DNA of 64,000 nucleotides from Haloarcula salina (GTDB lineage Archaea > Halobacteriota > Halobacteria > Halobacteriales > Haloarculaceae): NCBI RefSeq assembly GCF_010119195.1, contig NZ_WRXL01000001.1:496001-560000 (forward strand), written 5' to 3'. Both the position numbers and the translations under genes were made by a program. This document shows, piece after piece, positions 50,863 through 60,488 of this stretch. The notes below the pieces were generated by a model. It did not search any database and was not told the DNA's origin. It was given only the letters and a program-made list of their open reading frames with translations. Each line of letters begins with the position of its first letter. The first letter of the stretch is position 1.

Positions 50863-52080
50863 ATGACCGACGCTGACGCCGCCGACCTCGCACAGCGGGT
50901 CCGCGAGGGCGACCTGCGGCTCTACGAACTGGAGGACCACGCCGACGCCGACACCGCCGCCGCGGCCCGGAGACACCTGCTCGCCGAGGAGACCGGAACC
51001 GACCTCGGGGCGGTCGGCGACTACGCCTTCGACGCCGCCGACGCCGAGAGCAACGTCGAGAACATGATCGGCGCTGCGCAGGTCCCGATGGGCGTCGTCG
51101 GCCCCCTGCCCGTCGACGGCGGGGCCGCCTCGGGCGAGCACCACCTGCCGCTCGCGACCACCGAGGGCGCGCTGCTGGCCTCGGTCAACCGCGGCGTCTC
51201 GACCATCCGGAACGCCGGCGGCGCGACCGCTCGGGTCCTCAAGTCGGGGATGACCCGCGCGCCGGTGTTCAAGGTCGAGGACGTGGCCGCCGCCGGCGAG
51301 GTGTCGGCCTGGGTGCGCGAACACGTCGACGACCTCGCCGAGGCCGCCGAATCCACGACGAGCCACGGCGAGCTACAGGACGTGACGCCGTACGTCGTCG
51401 GCGACAACGTCTTCCTGCGCTTCGACTACGACACCAAGGACGCGATGGGGATGAACATGGCCACCATCGCCACGGAGGCCGCCTGCGAGGTCGTGGAGGC
51501 CGAGACGCCCGCCGACCTCGTCGCGCTGTCGGGCAACCTCTGCTCGGACAAGAAGCCCGCCGCCATCAACGCCGTCGAGGGCCGGGGCCGCACCGTCGCG
51601 GCCGACGTGCTCGTCCCCCACGAGCAGGTCGAGGAACGGCTGGACACGACCACCGAGGCCATCGTCGAGGCCAACACCCGCAAGAACCTCGTCGGCTCGG
51701 CGAAGGCGGGCGCACTCGGCTTCAACGCCCACGCCGCGAACGTCGTCGCCGCCGCCTTCCTCGCGCTCGGTCAAGACATCGCGCAGGTCGTCGAGGGGAG
51801 CAACGCCATCACGACCGTCGACGCCCGCGAGGACGGACTGTACGCCTCCGTCACCATCGCCTCGCTCGAAGTCGGGACCGTGGGCGGCGGGACGAAGCTC
51901 CCCACGCAGGCCGAAGCGCTCGACGTACTGGGGTACGCCGGTGGCGGCGACCCCGCCGGGAGCAACGCCGACGCGCTCGCGGAGGTCATCGCCGCCGCGG
52001 CGCTGGCCGGCGAACTCTCACTGCTCGCGGCGCTGTCCTCGCGGCACCTCTCCTCGGCACACGCCGAACTCGGTCGGTGA
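50863..52080 (+). CDS. hmgA: 3-hydroxy-3-methylglutaryl-CoA reductase (NADPH, class I)
   Basis: A 405-residue enzyme producing mevalonate for archaeal lipids; the classic statin and mevinolin target in haloarchaea. Motifs: ENMIGAAQVPMGVVGPLPV, the catalytic Glu in TTEGALLASVNRG, the Asp in RFDYDTKDAMGMNM, Lys in DKKPAAINA, and GTVGGGTKLPTQ with a His near the C-terminus. No N-terminal membrane domain, as in archaea. Confidence 0.98.
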   Translation: MTDADAADLAQRVREGDLRLYELEDHADADTAAAARRHLLAEETGTDLGAVGDYAFDAADAESNVENMIGAAQVPMGVVGPLPVDGGAASGEHHLPLATTEGALLASVNRGVSTIRNAGGATARVLKSGMTRAPVFKVEDVAAAGEVSAWVREHVDDLAEAAESTTSHGELQDVTPYVVGDNVFLRFDYDTKDAMGMNMATIATEAACEVVEAETPADLVALSGNLCSDKKPAAINAVEGRGRTVAADVLVPHEQVEERLDTTTEAIVEANTRKNLVGSAKAGALGFNAHAANVVAAAFLALGQDIAQVVEGSNAITTVDAREDGLYASVTIASLEVGTVGGGTKLPTQAEALDVLGYAGGGDPAGSNADALAEVIAAAALAGELSLLAALSSRHLSSAHAELGR

Positions 52081-52099
52081 GCGCGGGCCGCGACGCCGA

Positions 52100-52438
52100 C
52101 TACGCCGCGCCGTTCTCGCCCGACCGCGCCGCGCGGATCGACATCGCGAAGCACGCCAGCCCGTAGACGGCGGCCACCGCGTACAGCCGCCTGTCGAGGT
52201 TCAGCAGGACGACAAGCCCGAACAGCCCCCAGACGCCGGCGAATCCCACGTGACGCCACCAGTAGCGCGGGTCCGGTCGGTGGGTCGCGAGCGCGGCGTT
52301 GGTCCCCGAGAGCGCGAAGGCCGCGAACGGGAGCAGGGGAAGGCCGGCCACCTCGAACGGCCCGAAGAGGAAGAGCACGACGACGACGCCGAGTAGGGCG
52401 GTGTCCAGCGCCCGGAGCCGCGAACCCTGGTCTGTCAT
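52100..52438 (-). CDS. Small membrane protein
   Basis: A 112-residue protein with about four TM helices (LLGVVVVLFLFGPFEVAGLP, FAAFALSGTNAALA, VGFAGVWGLFGLVVLLN, LYAVAAVYGLACFAMSI). It looks like other short haloarchaeal membrane proteins and has no recognised motif. ATG 52438 is used since the preceding frame has no likeness. Confidence 0.65.
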   Translation of the reverse strand: MTDQGSRLRALDTALLGVVVVLFLFGPFEVAGLPLLPFAAFALSGTNAALATHRPDPRYWWRHVGFAGVWGLFGLVVLLNLDRRLYAVAAVYGLACFAMSIRAARSGENGAA

Positions 52439-52496
52439 CGGCGGGAAGTCGACCTCGGAGCGAATAAATCTGTCTCGGCTGCGGCGGCGAAAGCCA

Positions 52497-53021
52497 TCAT
52501 AGGCGTCGGTACTGGCCCCGGTTCTCTGAGAGGTCGCCGGCCCGGACGAGTTTCGCCAGGGCGCGCTCGGTGTAGGACGCCGGAACGCCGCGCTCCTCGG
52601 CGTAGGCGACGACGGCCGACTCGGTCGGCTCGTCGAGGTCGCGCACCGCCGCCAGTACCGTTTCCTTCCGACTCGACCCGCTCGTGGCACCCCGTTCGGC
52701 GCGCTCGGCGGCCGCGGACACGGCGTCGGCGTCGACCCCCGAGGCTTCGAGGTAGGTCTCGTCGTCGACGCCCGCGTCGTCTAGCTGGCCCTCCATCTCC
52801 GCGTAGGAGTCCAGTTCGGCGAAGGCGTCGCCCTGGCCCTGCCGGTTCGCGAGCATCGAGGCCCTGACCTCGCGGGCGTGGGCCTCGTCGTCCGTCTCGA
52901 CGAACTTCCGGCGCTTCGCGTGCTTCCGGCGCGTCCCACAGCGCGGGCACTGGGTCGTCTCGGGCCGCCCCTCCGTGACCCACAGCGCGCTGCACTCGCT
53001 ACAGCCGACCACCGCGTACAT
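52497..53021 (-). CDS. Zinc-ribbon plus winged-helix protein (DUF5817-like)
   Basis: A 174-residue protein. The N-terminus has two CxxC pairs (VVGCSECSALW and QCPRCGTRRK), a zinc ribbon. A helical middle part follows, and then a winged-helix-like C-terminus (KETVLAAVRDLDEPTESAVVAYA, SYTERALAKLVRAGDL). I recognise it as DUF5817. It likely binds nucleic acid, but the role is unknown. Confidence 0.88.
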   Translation of the reverse strand: MYAVVGCSECSALWVTEGRPETTQCPRCGTRRKHAKRRKFVETDDEAHAREVRASMLANRQGQGDAFAELDSYAEMEGQLDDAGVDDETYLEASGVDADAVSAAAERAERGATSGSSRKETVLAAVRDLDEPTESAVVAYAEERGVPASYTERALAKLVRAGDLSENRGQYRRL

Positions 53022-53113
53022 GCTACCCGCTCGGGCCGCACGCGTAGTGAATCCACCGACGACCGATGCCGGGGGACGAAGGCTTAGGTGCGGCGGCCGA
53101 GACAGGTCCGGCC

Positions 53114-53452
53114 ATGGAAGAAGTCCCACAGGCGGCCTGCGAGACCGTCGAAGCGGTCGAGGGAGTCCACCTGACACAGCTGGCCGTCGGCGAGCGCATG
53201 AGCGTCCAGCAGTTCCACATCGAGCCCGGGGCCGCAGTTCCCGAGCACAGTCACCACCACGAGCAGGTGGGGTACGTCGCGAAGGGGACGTTCACCTTCC
53301 ACGTCGACGGCGAGGAGTACGTCATCGGTCCGGGCGACTCCTACGTCATCCCGGGCGGCGAGCCCCACGAGGCCCGGAACGACGGCGAGGAACCGGTCAG
53401 CGGCATCGACGTGTTCAGCCCGCCCCGGGCGAACCCGGACTGGCAGGACTGA
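53114..53452 (+). CDS. Cupin-domain protein
   Basis: A 112-residue single-domain cupin. Motif 1 is EHSHHHEQVGYVAKGTFTF, with the metal-binding His residues and Glu; motif 2 is GPGDSYVIPGGEPHEA. It probably binds a metal ion. The activity of small cupins cannot be told from sequence. ATG 53114 is used; the upstream ATG at 53066 lies within the adjacent divergent gene's promoter area. Confidence 0.88.
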   Translation: MEEVPQAACETVEAVEGVHLTQLAVGERMSVQQFHIEPGAAVPEHSHHHEQVGYVAKGTFTFHVDGEEYVIGPGDSYVIPGGEPHEARNDGEEPVSGIDVFSPPRANPDWQD

Positions 53453-53531
53453 GTCGGTCGGGCCGCCGGCCGTCGGGTGACTCCGGTGACGATGGCGGGA
53501 GTTAATACGTATGCAGAACTGGGTACCTGAT

Positions 53532-53606
53532 ATGCTGCGGACAGCCTCGCTGCTCTCACGACCGACGCCGACTGGTCTCGTCGCCACGGGGGGAGACGAT
53601 GAGTGA
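53532..53606 (+). CDS. Possible 24-residue leader peptide coupled to a stress protein
   Basis: A short frame (MLRTASLLSRPT... ending GGDDE) starts where a leaderless transcript would begin, about 27 bases after the TATA-like TTAATA (53502-53507). Its stop codon overlaps the next gene's start in the string ATGAGTGA, and its last codons carry a strong Shine-Dalgarno-like GGGGGGAG. Translational coupling of the stress-protein gene is therefore plausible. It could also be simple untranslated leader. Confidence 0.35.
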   Translation: MLRTASLLSRPTPTGLVATGGDDE

Positions 53607-54036
53607 CCTCCTGGAGAACGTCCTGCTCCCGGTCGCGAGCGAGGAAGACGCGCGCACCTCCGCGCGAGCCCTCACCGGCCACGACTACGGGACGGTGACC
53701 GTCGTCCACGTCGTCGAGAAGGCCGACGGCGCGCCCGACAAGGCGGGCGTCGAACAGCGCGAACAGGCGGCCGAGGAGATGTTCGAAGCCGCTCGGGCCG
53801 TGCTTGGCGACGTGGAGACCGACGTGCTGTACGGCTCCGACGTGGCCGAGACGATCTTCGACGCCGCCGCCGAACGGAACAGTTCGGCCATCGTCGTCAC
53901 GCCGCGCGGCGGGAACCGGTTCGTGCAGCTCATCACCGGCGACGTGGCGCTGCACCTCGTGACCGACACGGACCGACCCGTCGTGGTACTGCCCGACGAC
54001 GAGACCGACACAGACCCACCGGACACCGATGAGTGA
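53599..54036 (+). CDS. Universal stress protein, partner of the permease
   Basis: A 145-residue USP-fold protein (NVLLPVASEEDARTSARAL, TVTVVHVVEKADG, SSAIVVTPRGGNRFVQLITGDVA). The usual ATP-loop glycines are only partly kept. GGGGGGAG just before the ATG is one of few clear Shine-Dalgarno sites in the window. Its end overlaps the start of the APC permease by 8 bp, so the two are translated together. A regulatory role on the permease is likely. Confidence 0.88.
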   Translation: MSDLLENVLLPVASEEDARTSARALTGHDYGTVTVVHVVEKADGAPDKAGVEQREQAAEEMFEAARAVLGDVETDVLYGSDVAETIFDAAAERNSSAIVVTPRGGNRFVQLITGDVALHLVTDTDRPVVVLPDDETDTDPPDTDE

Positions 54037-56260
54037 CGGCGAACTCGCGAAGGACATCGGCCCGCTCGCGGCGCTGACCATCGGCGTCGGGACGATGATC
54101 GGGGCCGGCATCTTCGTCCTGCCGCGGACGGCCATCAGCCAGGCCGGGTCGTTCGCCATCGTGGCGTTCACGGTCGGCGGGGCGATCGCGCTCCTGACGG
54201 CGTTCTCGGCCAGCGAACTCGGGACGGCCATGCCCAAGTCCGGCGGGGCCTACTACTACGTCAACCACGCGCTCGGCCCCATGTTCGGCTCCATCGCCGG
54301 CTGGGCGAACTGGCTCGGACTGGCCTTCGCCTCAGCGTTCTACATGGTCGGCTTCGGCCAGTACATCCAGCAGATCTTCGGGCTCTCGACCGCCGTCGGT
54401 GTCGGGCCGATCTCGCTCGACCCGGTGAAGCTCATCGCGCTCGGCGGGGCCGCGCTGTTCATCGCGGTCAACTACATCGGCGCGAAAGAGACCGGGCGGC
54501 TCCAGAACGTCATCGTCGTCATCCTCGTCGGAATCCTGGCCGTGTTCACCATCTACGGCGGCCTGCAAGCCGATCCGTCGAATCTCCCGCCGACGGCCGG
54601 GTTTAGCGATACGATGGCAGTCACCGGCATCATCTTCGTCTCCTATCTCGGCTTCGTCCAGATCACGAGCGTCGCCGAGGAGATACAGAACCCCGGCGTC
54701 AATCTCCCGCGAGCGGTCATCGGGAGCGTGCTGCTGGTGACGGCGATTTACGCGCTGGTTTTGCTGACGATGGCAGCCGCCGTCGAACCGGGGTTCATCA
54801 ACGGACTGCCGACCGAACAGATCGCCGTCGTCGAAGTCGCCCGGATACTGCTCGGGCCAGTGGGGGCCATCGCAATGTTGCTCGGCGGCCTGCTGGCGAC
54901 GGCCTCCTCGGCGAACGCCTCGATTCTCGCCTCCTCGCGAATCAACTTCGCGATGGGACGAGACGGCATCGTCAGCGAGTCCCTCAACGAGATTCATCCG
55001 CGCTTTGCGACCCCGTACCGCTCGATCGCGGTGACGGGCGGGCTCATCCTGCTGTTCATCGCCGCGGGGACCGTCGAGACGCTGGCCTCGATGGGGAGCG
55101 TGCTTCATCTGATAATATACGGGCTGTTGAACGTCGGACTCATCGTGATGCGCGAGGGCGAACCCGCCGAGTACGACCCGGACTACACCGTGCCGCTGTA
55201 CCCAGTGGTCCCGATTCTGGGGACGCTAACGTCGCTGGGCCTCATCGTGTTCCTCCCGCCGGTGGCTATCGGTCTGAGTGGGGCCCTGGTCGTGGGGGCC
55301 GTCCTGTGGTACTTCGTCTATGCACGCTCGCGGGCCACGAAGGAGGGGATCCTCTCGCAGTTCATCCTCTCGCGGTCCGACGAGATGCCCGACGCGGCGG
55401 TCAACGCCGCGACCGGCGTCCAGCCGGACGGCGGGAACTACCGCGTGATGGTCCCCCTCGCGAACCCCGAGCACGAGACGGATCTCATCACGCTGGCCAG
55501 CGCGGTCGCCAAACAGCGCGGCGGAACGGTCGTCGCGACCCACATCGTCTCCGTTCCCGACCAGACCGCGCTCGCGGGCGCGGCCGAGCGCGCCGACGAG
55601 ATCGACGAGACCTCGGAGCGCCTGCTGGCGAGCGCGAAGGAAGACGCGAAGACGTTCGGCGTCGACGTGGAGACGAGAACCATCATCTCCCACAAGTCCT
55701 TCGAGGCCATCTTCGACGCGGCCAAGTCCCACGACGCGGACCTCGTCGTGATGGGCTGGGGCCCGGACTCCCACGGCTCGCCCGGGCGGGCCGAGTCGGC
55801 GATGGACGAACTGACCGAGGCGGTTCCGTGTGACTTCCTCGTCATGCGCGACCGCGGGTTCGACCCCTCGCGCATCCTCCTGCCGACCGCCGGCGGCCCG
55901 GACTCGGATCTCACGGCCTCCATCGCGAAGCTGCTCCAGGCCGAGTACGACTCCGAGGTGACCCTGCTCAACGTCGCGGACGAGGGCGAGCGCGACGACG
56001 CCGAGGCGTTCCTCGAAGCGTGGGCCGACGAGCACGGGCTCGCCGACGCGACGCTCCGCATCGAGACGGGCGACGTGGAGACGGCCATCGAGTCGGCCGC
56101 CGAGGACGCGACGCTCCTGTTCGTGGGCGCGACCGAGGAGGGACTCCTGCGACGGCTCGTCGGCGGTTCCATCGTCCTCGACGTCGTCGACGACGTGGAG
56201 TGCACCGTGGTCCTCGGCGAGAAACACCGCCACCGAGGCCTGCTCGAGCGCCTGTTCTGA
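54029..56260 (+). CDS. APC-family amino-acid permease with two universal-stress domains
   Basis: A 743-residue fusion. Residues 1-430 are an APC permease with about twelve TMs, starting with IGVGTMIGAGIFVLPRTAI, with SGGAYYYVNHALG and the GLLATASSANASILASSR segment. About 290 further residues form two USP domains (YRVMVPLANPEHE and SRILLPTAGGPDS), the second ending in a nucleotide-loop-like LRRLVGGSIV. Such CAT-type transporters are probably tuned by the bound nucleotide. The substrate is likely a cationic or neutral amino acid. Confidence 0.92.
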   Translation: MSDGELAKDIGPLAALTIGVGTMIGAGIFVLPRTAISQAGSFAIVAFTVGGAIALLTAFSASELGTAMPKSGGAYYYVNHALGPMFGSIAGWANWLGLAFASAFYMVGFGQYIQQIFGLSTAVGVGPISLDPVKLIALGGAALFIAVNYIGAKETGRLQNVIVVILVGILAVFTIYGGLQADPSNLPPTAGFSDTMAVTGIIFVSYLGFVQITSVAEEIQNPGVNLPRAVIGSVLLVTAIYALVLLTMAAAVEPGFINGLPTEQIAVVEVARILLGPVGAIAMLLGGLLATASSANASILASSRINFAMGRDGIVSESLNEIHPRFATPYRSIAVTGGLILLFIAAGTVETLASMGSVLHLIIYGLLNVGLIVMREGEPAEYDPDYTVPLYPVVPILGTLTSLGLIVFLPPVAIGLSGALVVGAVLWYFVYARSRATKEGILSQFILSRSDEMPDAAVNAATGVQPDGGNYRVMVPLANPEHETDLITLASAVAKQRGGTVVATHIVSVPDQTALAGAAERADEIDETSERLLASAKEDAKTFGVDVETRTIISHKSFEAIFDAAKSHDADLVVMGWGPDSHGSPGRAESAMDELTEAVPCDFLVMRDRGFDPSRILLPTAGGPDSDLTASIAKLLQAEYDSEVTLLNVADEGERDDAEAFLEAWADEHGLADATLRIETGDVETAIESAAEDATLLFVGATEEGLLRRLVGGSIVLDVVDDVECTVVLGEKHRHRGLLERLF

Positions 56261-56415
56261 GCGGTCAGCGGGCCGGTCGCGATCCCAGCGCAAACACCTC
56301 GATCCTCGCCGTTCCACGCCTACAATGGTCGAAACCGGCAGACAGAGGCCGAGAGCGAGAAGGTAACTCGAACGATACTATTACGTGTCGACTGGGGTAA
56401 TCAGTTGCCAGACGA

Positions 56416-58749
56416 ATGGTCGAGCACACACGAACGCTAGACTTCAAGATCGCGTTCGCGATCGGGCTGGGGACGATGATCGCCGCCGGGATCTTCTCCC
56501 TGTCGGGCACTGCCGTCGCAGCCATCGGGTCGAGCGCCGTCATCGCGTTCGTCATCGCCGCCGTCATCGCGGGGGTCACCGCCGCCGCGTACTCCGAGTT
56601 CGCATCCGTCTACTCCGAGAACGGCGGCGGCTACCTCTTCTGTTCGCGGACATTCGAGGACCGGGACCTGCTGACGTACAGCATCGGGATGTCGCTGTTT
56701 CTCGGTTACACCGGCACGACGGCGTTCTACCTCGCGACGATGGACGAGTGGGTCGTCCGCTTTATCCTCCCCGAATCGCTGCACTTCCTGCCACACGGGA
56801 CCGCCGGCGTGGCGACGGCGCTCCTGCTCGGGATCCTCAACGCCCGCGGGACGGAGGAGAGCGGGAGCTTCCAGCTCATCGTCACGGGCGCGAAGGTCGC
56901 CGTCCTGCTCGCGTTCATCGGCGGCGCGTTCGCCTTCCGCGGGCCCTCGGCGGCCGTGGGGAAGTTCGCCGGAAACTTCGGCGGCGGCCCGGTCGACATC
57001 CTCGCCATCTCCGCACTGGCGTTCATCACGTTCTTCGGCTTCTCGGCAATCGCGGCCAGCGCGGGCGAGATCATCAAACCGAAGCGGACCGTCCCGCGCG
57101 CCATCGCCGCGAGCATCCTCACGGTGACGGTCCTCTACGCGTTCGTCATCATCGCGATGGTGAACTCGCCGGTCCCCGCAGAAATCATCGCTCAGGAGGG
57201 CGAGACGGCGATGGGCCGCGTCGCCGCCTCGTTCCTCGGGAGCATCGGTGAGAGCCTCATCGTCGCGGGCGCCATCTTCTCGATGGTGTCGGCCTCGAAC
57301 GCGTCGATCCTCGCCGCGAGCAGCATCGGCTCGCTGATGGGGACCCGCGGACAGGCCCCGCGGCGGTTCTCGCGCATCCACCCGGACTACGGGACGCCGT
57401 CCTGGAGCGTGGCCACCGCGACGGCGACCATCGTCGCGCTCATCGTGTTCTTCATCGCGCTGTTCCCCGCCGAGGGCGGTCTACTCGACGGCCTCGGCCT
57501 CCATCTCGGGCTGAACGCCCTGACCGGCTTCGCGACGCTGAATCTCCTCTTGCCGCTGGCCGTCGTCAACGTCGCGCTCATCTACTCCCGACGGCGGTTC
57601 CCGGACATCACGCGCGGCTTCCGCGTCCCCGGCGTCCCGGTCGTCCCGGTGATCGGCGTGCTCGCGAACCTCGGCCTCATCTACAACCTCCCGCCGAAAG
57701 GCGTCGTGACCGGGCTGGTGCTGACGGGCGCGATGGTCGTCGCGTACCTCGCCTGGGGCGGTGCGCCGGAGACAGAGGACCTGCTCCGCGAGGTGGTCCC
57801 GGAGACGCCGGCGTCGAGCGCGGCGGACGGGAGCGAGGGCGAAGCGGCCGCCGAGACCGGCGGCTTCCGCGTCCTCGTCCCTATCGCGCGGCCGGACCGC
57901 GCCGTCCGCTACGTCGAACTCGCGGCGGCGCTCGCGAAGGTGTCCGACGAGGACCCGATCGTCCACGTCCTCAACGTGACCCAGGTGCCCGACCAGACGC
58001 CCTGGGAGTCCGTTCAGGAGACGGCGAAGGCTCGCACCGAACGCATCCGGTCGGAACTGGACGAGAACGACTACGGTGCCGAACTGCACATCGAAGGACA
58101 CACCTGCCGTGACGTGGCCTTCGACATCCTGCAGACGGCGCGAGACGACGACGCCGATCTCGTCCTCATGGGCTACCCCGAGCGCCATCAGGACGTGACC
58201 GAGACCGTCGAGCGCGAAGCCCCCTGCGACGTGTTCTTCGCCGACAAGACCACGTCCGCGGACGACCTCGACGTCATCAACATCGGTGCGGGCGGCGGCC
58301 CGCACCACCAGGCCGTGCTCCCGCTCGTGAACGCGCTCGGCCAGCAGGGGAGCGAACTCCATCTCATCAACGTCAGCACCGAAGACGAGGGGACGAACGA
58401 GGCCTCCGGGACGACGCTCGACGCGCTCGAAGGCGTCGAGACGACGCAGGTCCACAACGTCCGGGCCGGCTCAGTCGCCGACGGCCTCGTGGAGACCGCG
58501 GCGGAGAACGGCGGCGTGCTGGTCATCGGCGCGTCGCGGGACCGCTGGCTCAGACAGGCGCTGTTCGGGAGCACGCCGGACGAGGTCATCGCACTCGCCG
58601 CCGAGCGAGACGTTCCGGTCCTCGTCTACGCCAGCCAGACAGGCGTCTCCGGCCGGCTGAGCGAGCGGCTGTTCCCGGTCGCGCGGTACCTCAGAAAACG
58701 GCTGTCGCGGTCCGGTCCGCAGCAGGGGTCGAGTCCCGACTGGAACTGA
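56416..58749 (+). CDS. APC-family amino-acid permease with two universal-stress domains, second copy
   Basis: A 777-residue paralogue of the previous gene. APC core: FAIGLGTMIAAGIFSLSG, SENGGGYLFCSRTF, SALAFITFFGFSAIAASAGE, about twelve TMs. The C-terminal USP pair begins FRVLVPIARPDRAVRYVEL and DVINIGAGGGPHHQ, and closes with LVIGASRDRWLRQALFGSTPDEV, a good ATP-loop match. It has its own intergenic region (56261-56415), so it may be expressed separately. The two permeases may differ in substrate or in regulation. Confidence 0.92.
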   Translation: MVEHTRTLDFKIAFAIGLGTMIAAGIFSLSGTAVAAIGSSAVIAFVIAAVIAGVTAAAYSEFASVYSENGGGYLFCSRTFEDRDLLTYSIGMSLFLGYTGTTAFYLATMDEWVVRFILPESLHFLPHGTAGVATALLLGILNARGTEESGSFQLIVTGAKVAVLLAFIGGAFAFRGPSAAVGKFAGNFGGGPVDILAISALAFITFFGFSAIAASAGEIIKPKRTVPRAIAASILTVTVLYAFVIIAMVNSPVPAEIIAQEGETAMGRVAASFLGSIGESLIVAGAIFSMVSASNASILAASSIGSLMGTRGQAPRRFSRIHPDYGTPSWSVATATATIVALIVFFIALFPAEGGLLDGLGLHLGLNALTGFATLNLLLPLAVVNVALIYSRRRFPDITRGFRVPGVPVVPVIGVLANLGLIYNLPPKGVVTGLVLTGAMVVAYLAWGGAPETEDLLREVVPETPASSAADGSEGEAAAETGGFRVLVPIARPDRAVRYVELAAALAKVSDEDPIVHVLNVTQVPDQTPWESVQETAKARTERIRSELDENDYGAELHIEGHTCRDVAFDILQTARDDDADLVLMGYPERHQDVTETVEREAPCDVFFADKTTSADDLDVINIGAGGGPHHQAVLPLVNALGQQGSELHLINVSTEDEGTNEASGTTLDALEGVETTQVHNVRAGSVADGLVETAAENGGVLVIGASRDRWLRQALFGSTPDEVIALAAERDVPVLVYASQTGVSGRLSERLFPVARYLRKRLSRSGPQQGSSPDWN

Positions 58750-58771
58750 CTTCGTCTCGTCGCTGACGGCC

Positions 58772-59320
58772 TTATCGGTGGATTTCGACGGATTCGAGCA
58801 GCATCTCCTTGTTCGGGGCGTCCCGCGGGTCGGTGTCGACGCCGCCGATCTCCTCGACCACGTCCATCCCGTCGGTTACCTGTCCGAAGACGGCGTGCTT
58901 GCCGTCGAGATGAGGCGTGGCGTCGAGCGTGATGAAGAACTGCGAGCCGTTGGTGTTCGGGCCGCTGTTGGCCATGCTGAGGACGCCCGGGCCGTCGTGG
59001 GTGAGGTCGTCGTGGAACTCGTCGTCGAAGGAGTAGCCGGGGCCGCCGCGGCCGGTCCCGGTCGGGTCGCCCATCTGGATCATGAAGTCGTCGATGACGC
59101 GGTGGATCTCGACGTCGGTGTACAGCGGATCGATCCGCTTCTCGCCGGACTCGGGGTCGGCCCACGCACCGGTTCCCGGACCGACGTCGGTCCCGTCGTA
59201 GTCGTCTGCTCCCTCGGCCAGGCCCACGAAGTTCTCGACGGTCGTCGGCGCGCGCTCGTCGTACAGTTCCACCTCGATGTCGCCCGCTGTCGTGTGCAGG
59301 GTCGCGGTCAGATCGCTCAT
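58772..59320 (-). CDS. Cyclophilin-type peptidyl-prolyl isomerase
   Basis: A 182-residue cytoplasmic cyclophilin. It has [24 protein letters not shown], the catalytic Arg and Phe region [18 protein letters not shown], and [29 protein letters not shown] (split). It speeds Pro isomerisation during folding. ATG 59320 is preferred over a longer start at 59377 because the family begins here. Confidence 0.96.
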   Translation of the reverse strand: MSDLTATLHTTAGDIEVELYDERAPTTVENFVGLAEGADDYDGTDVGPGTGAWADPESGEKRIDPLYTDVEIHRVIDDFMIQMGDPTGTGRGGPGYSFDDEFHDDLTHDGPGVLSMANSGPNTNGSQFFITLDATPHLDGKHAVFGQVTDGMDVVEEIGGVDTDPRDAPNKEMLLESVEIHR

Positions 59321-59486
59321 ACCCGTCCGGAGGATTGCCCGGCAGAAAAGCCTGCCCACTACGCGCCCACCGGACAAGGGTTCTTGTACCGGGGCGGGGC
59401 CAGCGCCGCCGTGTCCTGAACGCCACCGCGCGGCGGCGAGCGGGAGTCCGACGCACCGCCGCGCGCCCGAGCGCGTCGGCTGTTCG

Positions 59487-60422
59487 CTACTGCGTGAGAT
59501 GCGACAGCAGCAGATCCGTCACCCGCTCGGGCGCGTCGGCCTGCACCCAGTGGCTCGCCTCGGGGAGCCGCTCGACCCGGCAGTCAGGCACCCAGCGGTC
59601 CAGGCCCTCCGTGAGCGAGACGCTCAGGGCGTCGTCGCGCTCGCCCCAGACGAGCAGCGTCGGCGCGTCGACCGGGAGGTCGCCGACGCCGCCTCGCGTG
59701 ACTGTCAGCCACGCGTTGCGCTGGGCGATCGATCGGTAGTAGTTGAGTGCGGCCGTCAGCGCGCCCGGCCGGCCCAGCGCGCGCTTGTACCGAGCCACGT
59801 CGGTGTCGGTAAACGCGTCGGATCGGGTCGGCCCCGTCCTGAGCAGTCGCTCCAGCAGCGCGAAGTCCCGCGCCCGCATCGCCGCCTCCGGCAGCGCCGG
59901 GAGCTGCGCGACGCCCACGTACCACGAGCGGAGCACCTGCGTCGGCGAGGTCCGCAGCGCCCGCTCGTAGGCGGAGGGGTGCGGCGCGTTCAGCGCCGCG
60001 AGCCGGTCGACGACGTCGGGTCGGTCGATAGCCGCCTGCCAGGCGATCAGTCCGCCCCAGTCGTGTCCGACCACGTGTGCGCGGTCGCGATCAAACGCCG
60101 CAACGAGGTCCGCCACGTCGCCGACCAGTTCGTCGAGGTGATAGGCGTCGACGCCGGACGGCTTCTCGGAGCAGTTGTAGCCGCGGAGGTCCGGCGCGAT
60201 CACGCGGTATCCCGCCGCCGCCAGCGCCGGGAGCTGGTGGCGCCAGGCGTACCAGAACTCGGGAAATCCGTGGAGCAGGAGCACCAGCGGGCCGTCTTTC
60301 GGTCCGGCGGTGACGGCGTGCAAGCGAACGCCGTCGGCGTCGACCCAGCCGTGGGCGCCCGGCGTGTCAGCCGCGGAGACGGTCCAGTCGGTCGCGTCGT
60401 CGCGCTCGCCGGGCGGTTCCAT
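59487..60422 (-). CDS. Alpha/beta hydrolase, epoxide-hydrolase-like
   Basis: A 311-residue alpha/beta hydrolase. [22 protein letters not shown] and [13 protein letters not shown] are typical of the epoxide hydrolase group. The nucleophile is the Asp in [15 protein letters not shown], and the late His is in [12 protein letters not shown]. Asp as nucleophile fits epoxide hydrolase or haloalkane dehalogenase rather than an esterase; the oxyanion HGFP also fits the former. The substrate is unknown. Confidence 0.88.
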   Translation of the reverse strand: MEPPGERDDATDWTVSAADTPGAHGWVDADGVRLHAVTAGPKDGPLVLLLHGFPEFWYAWRHQLPALAAAGYRVIAPDLRGYNCSEKPSGVDAYHLDELVGDVADLVAAFDRDRAHVVGHDWGGLIAWQAAIDRPDVVDRLAALNAPHPSAYERALRTSPTQVLRSWYVGVAQLPALPEAAMRARDFALLERLLRTGPTRSDAFTDTDVARYKRALGRPGALTAALNYYRSIAQRNAWLTVTRGGVGDLPVDAPTLLVWGERDDALSVSLTEGLDRWVPDCRVERLPEASHWVQADAPERVTDLLLSHLTQ

Positions 60423-60488
60423 CGCTCCGTAGTTGGTCCGCCGACGGAAAACGGTGCGGGTCGATTCGCTTCGCGACTGGCTGATCCG

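Noticed and set aside
53511-53531. Earlier ATG in frame with the leader peptide
   Set aside because: It follows the TATA-like element directly, upstream of where transcription could begin.
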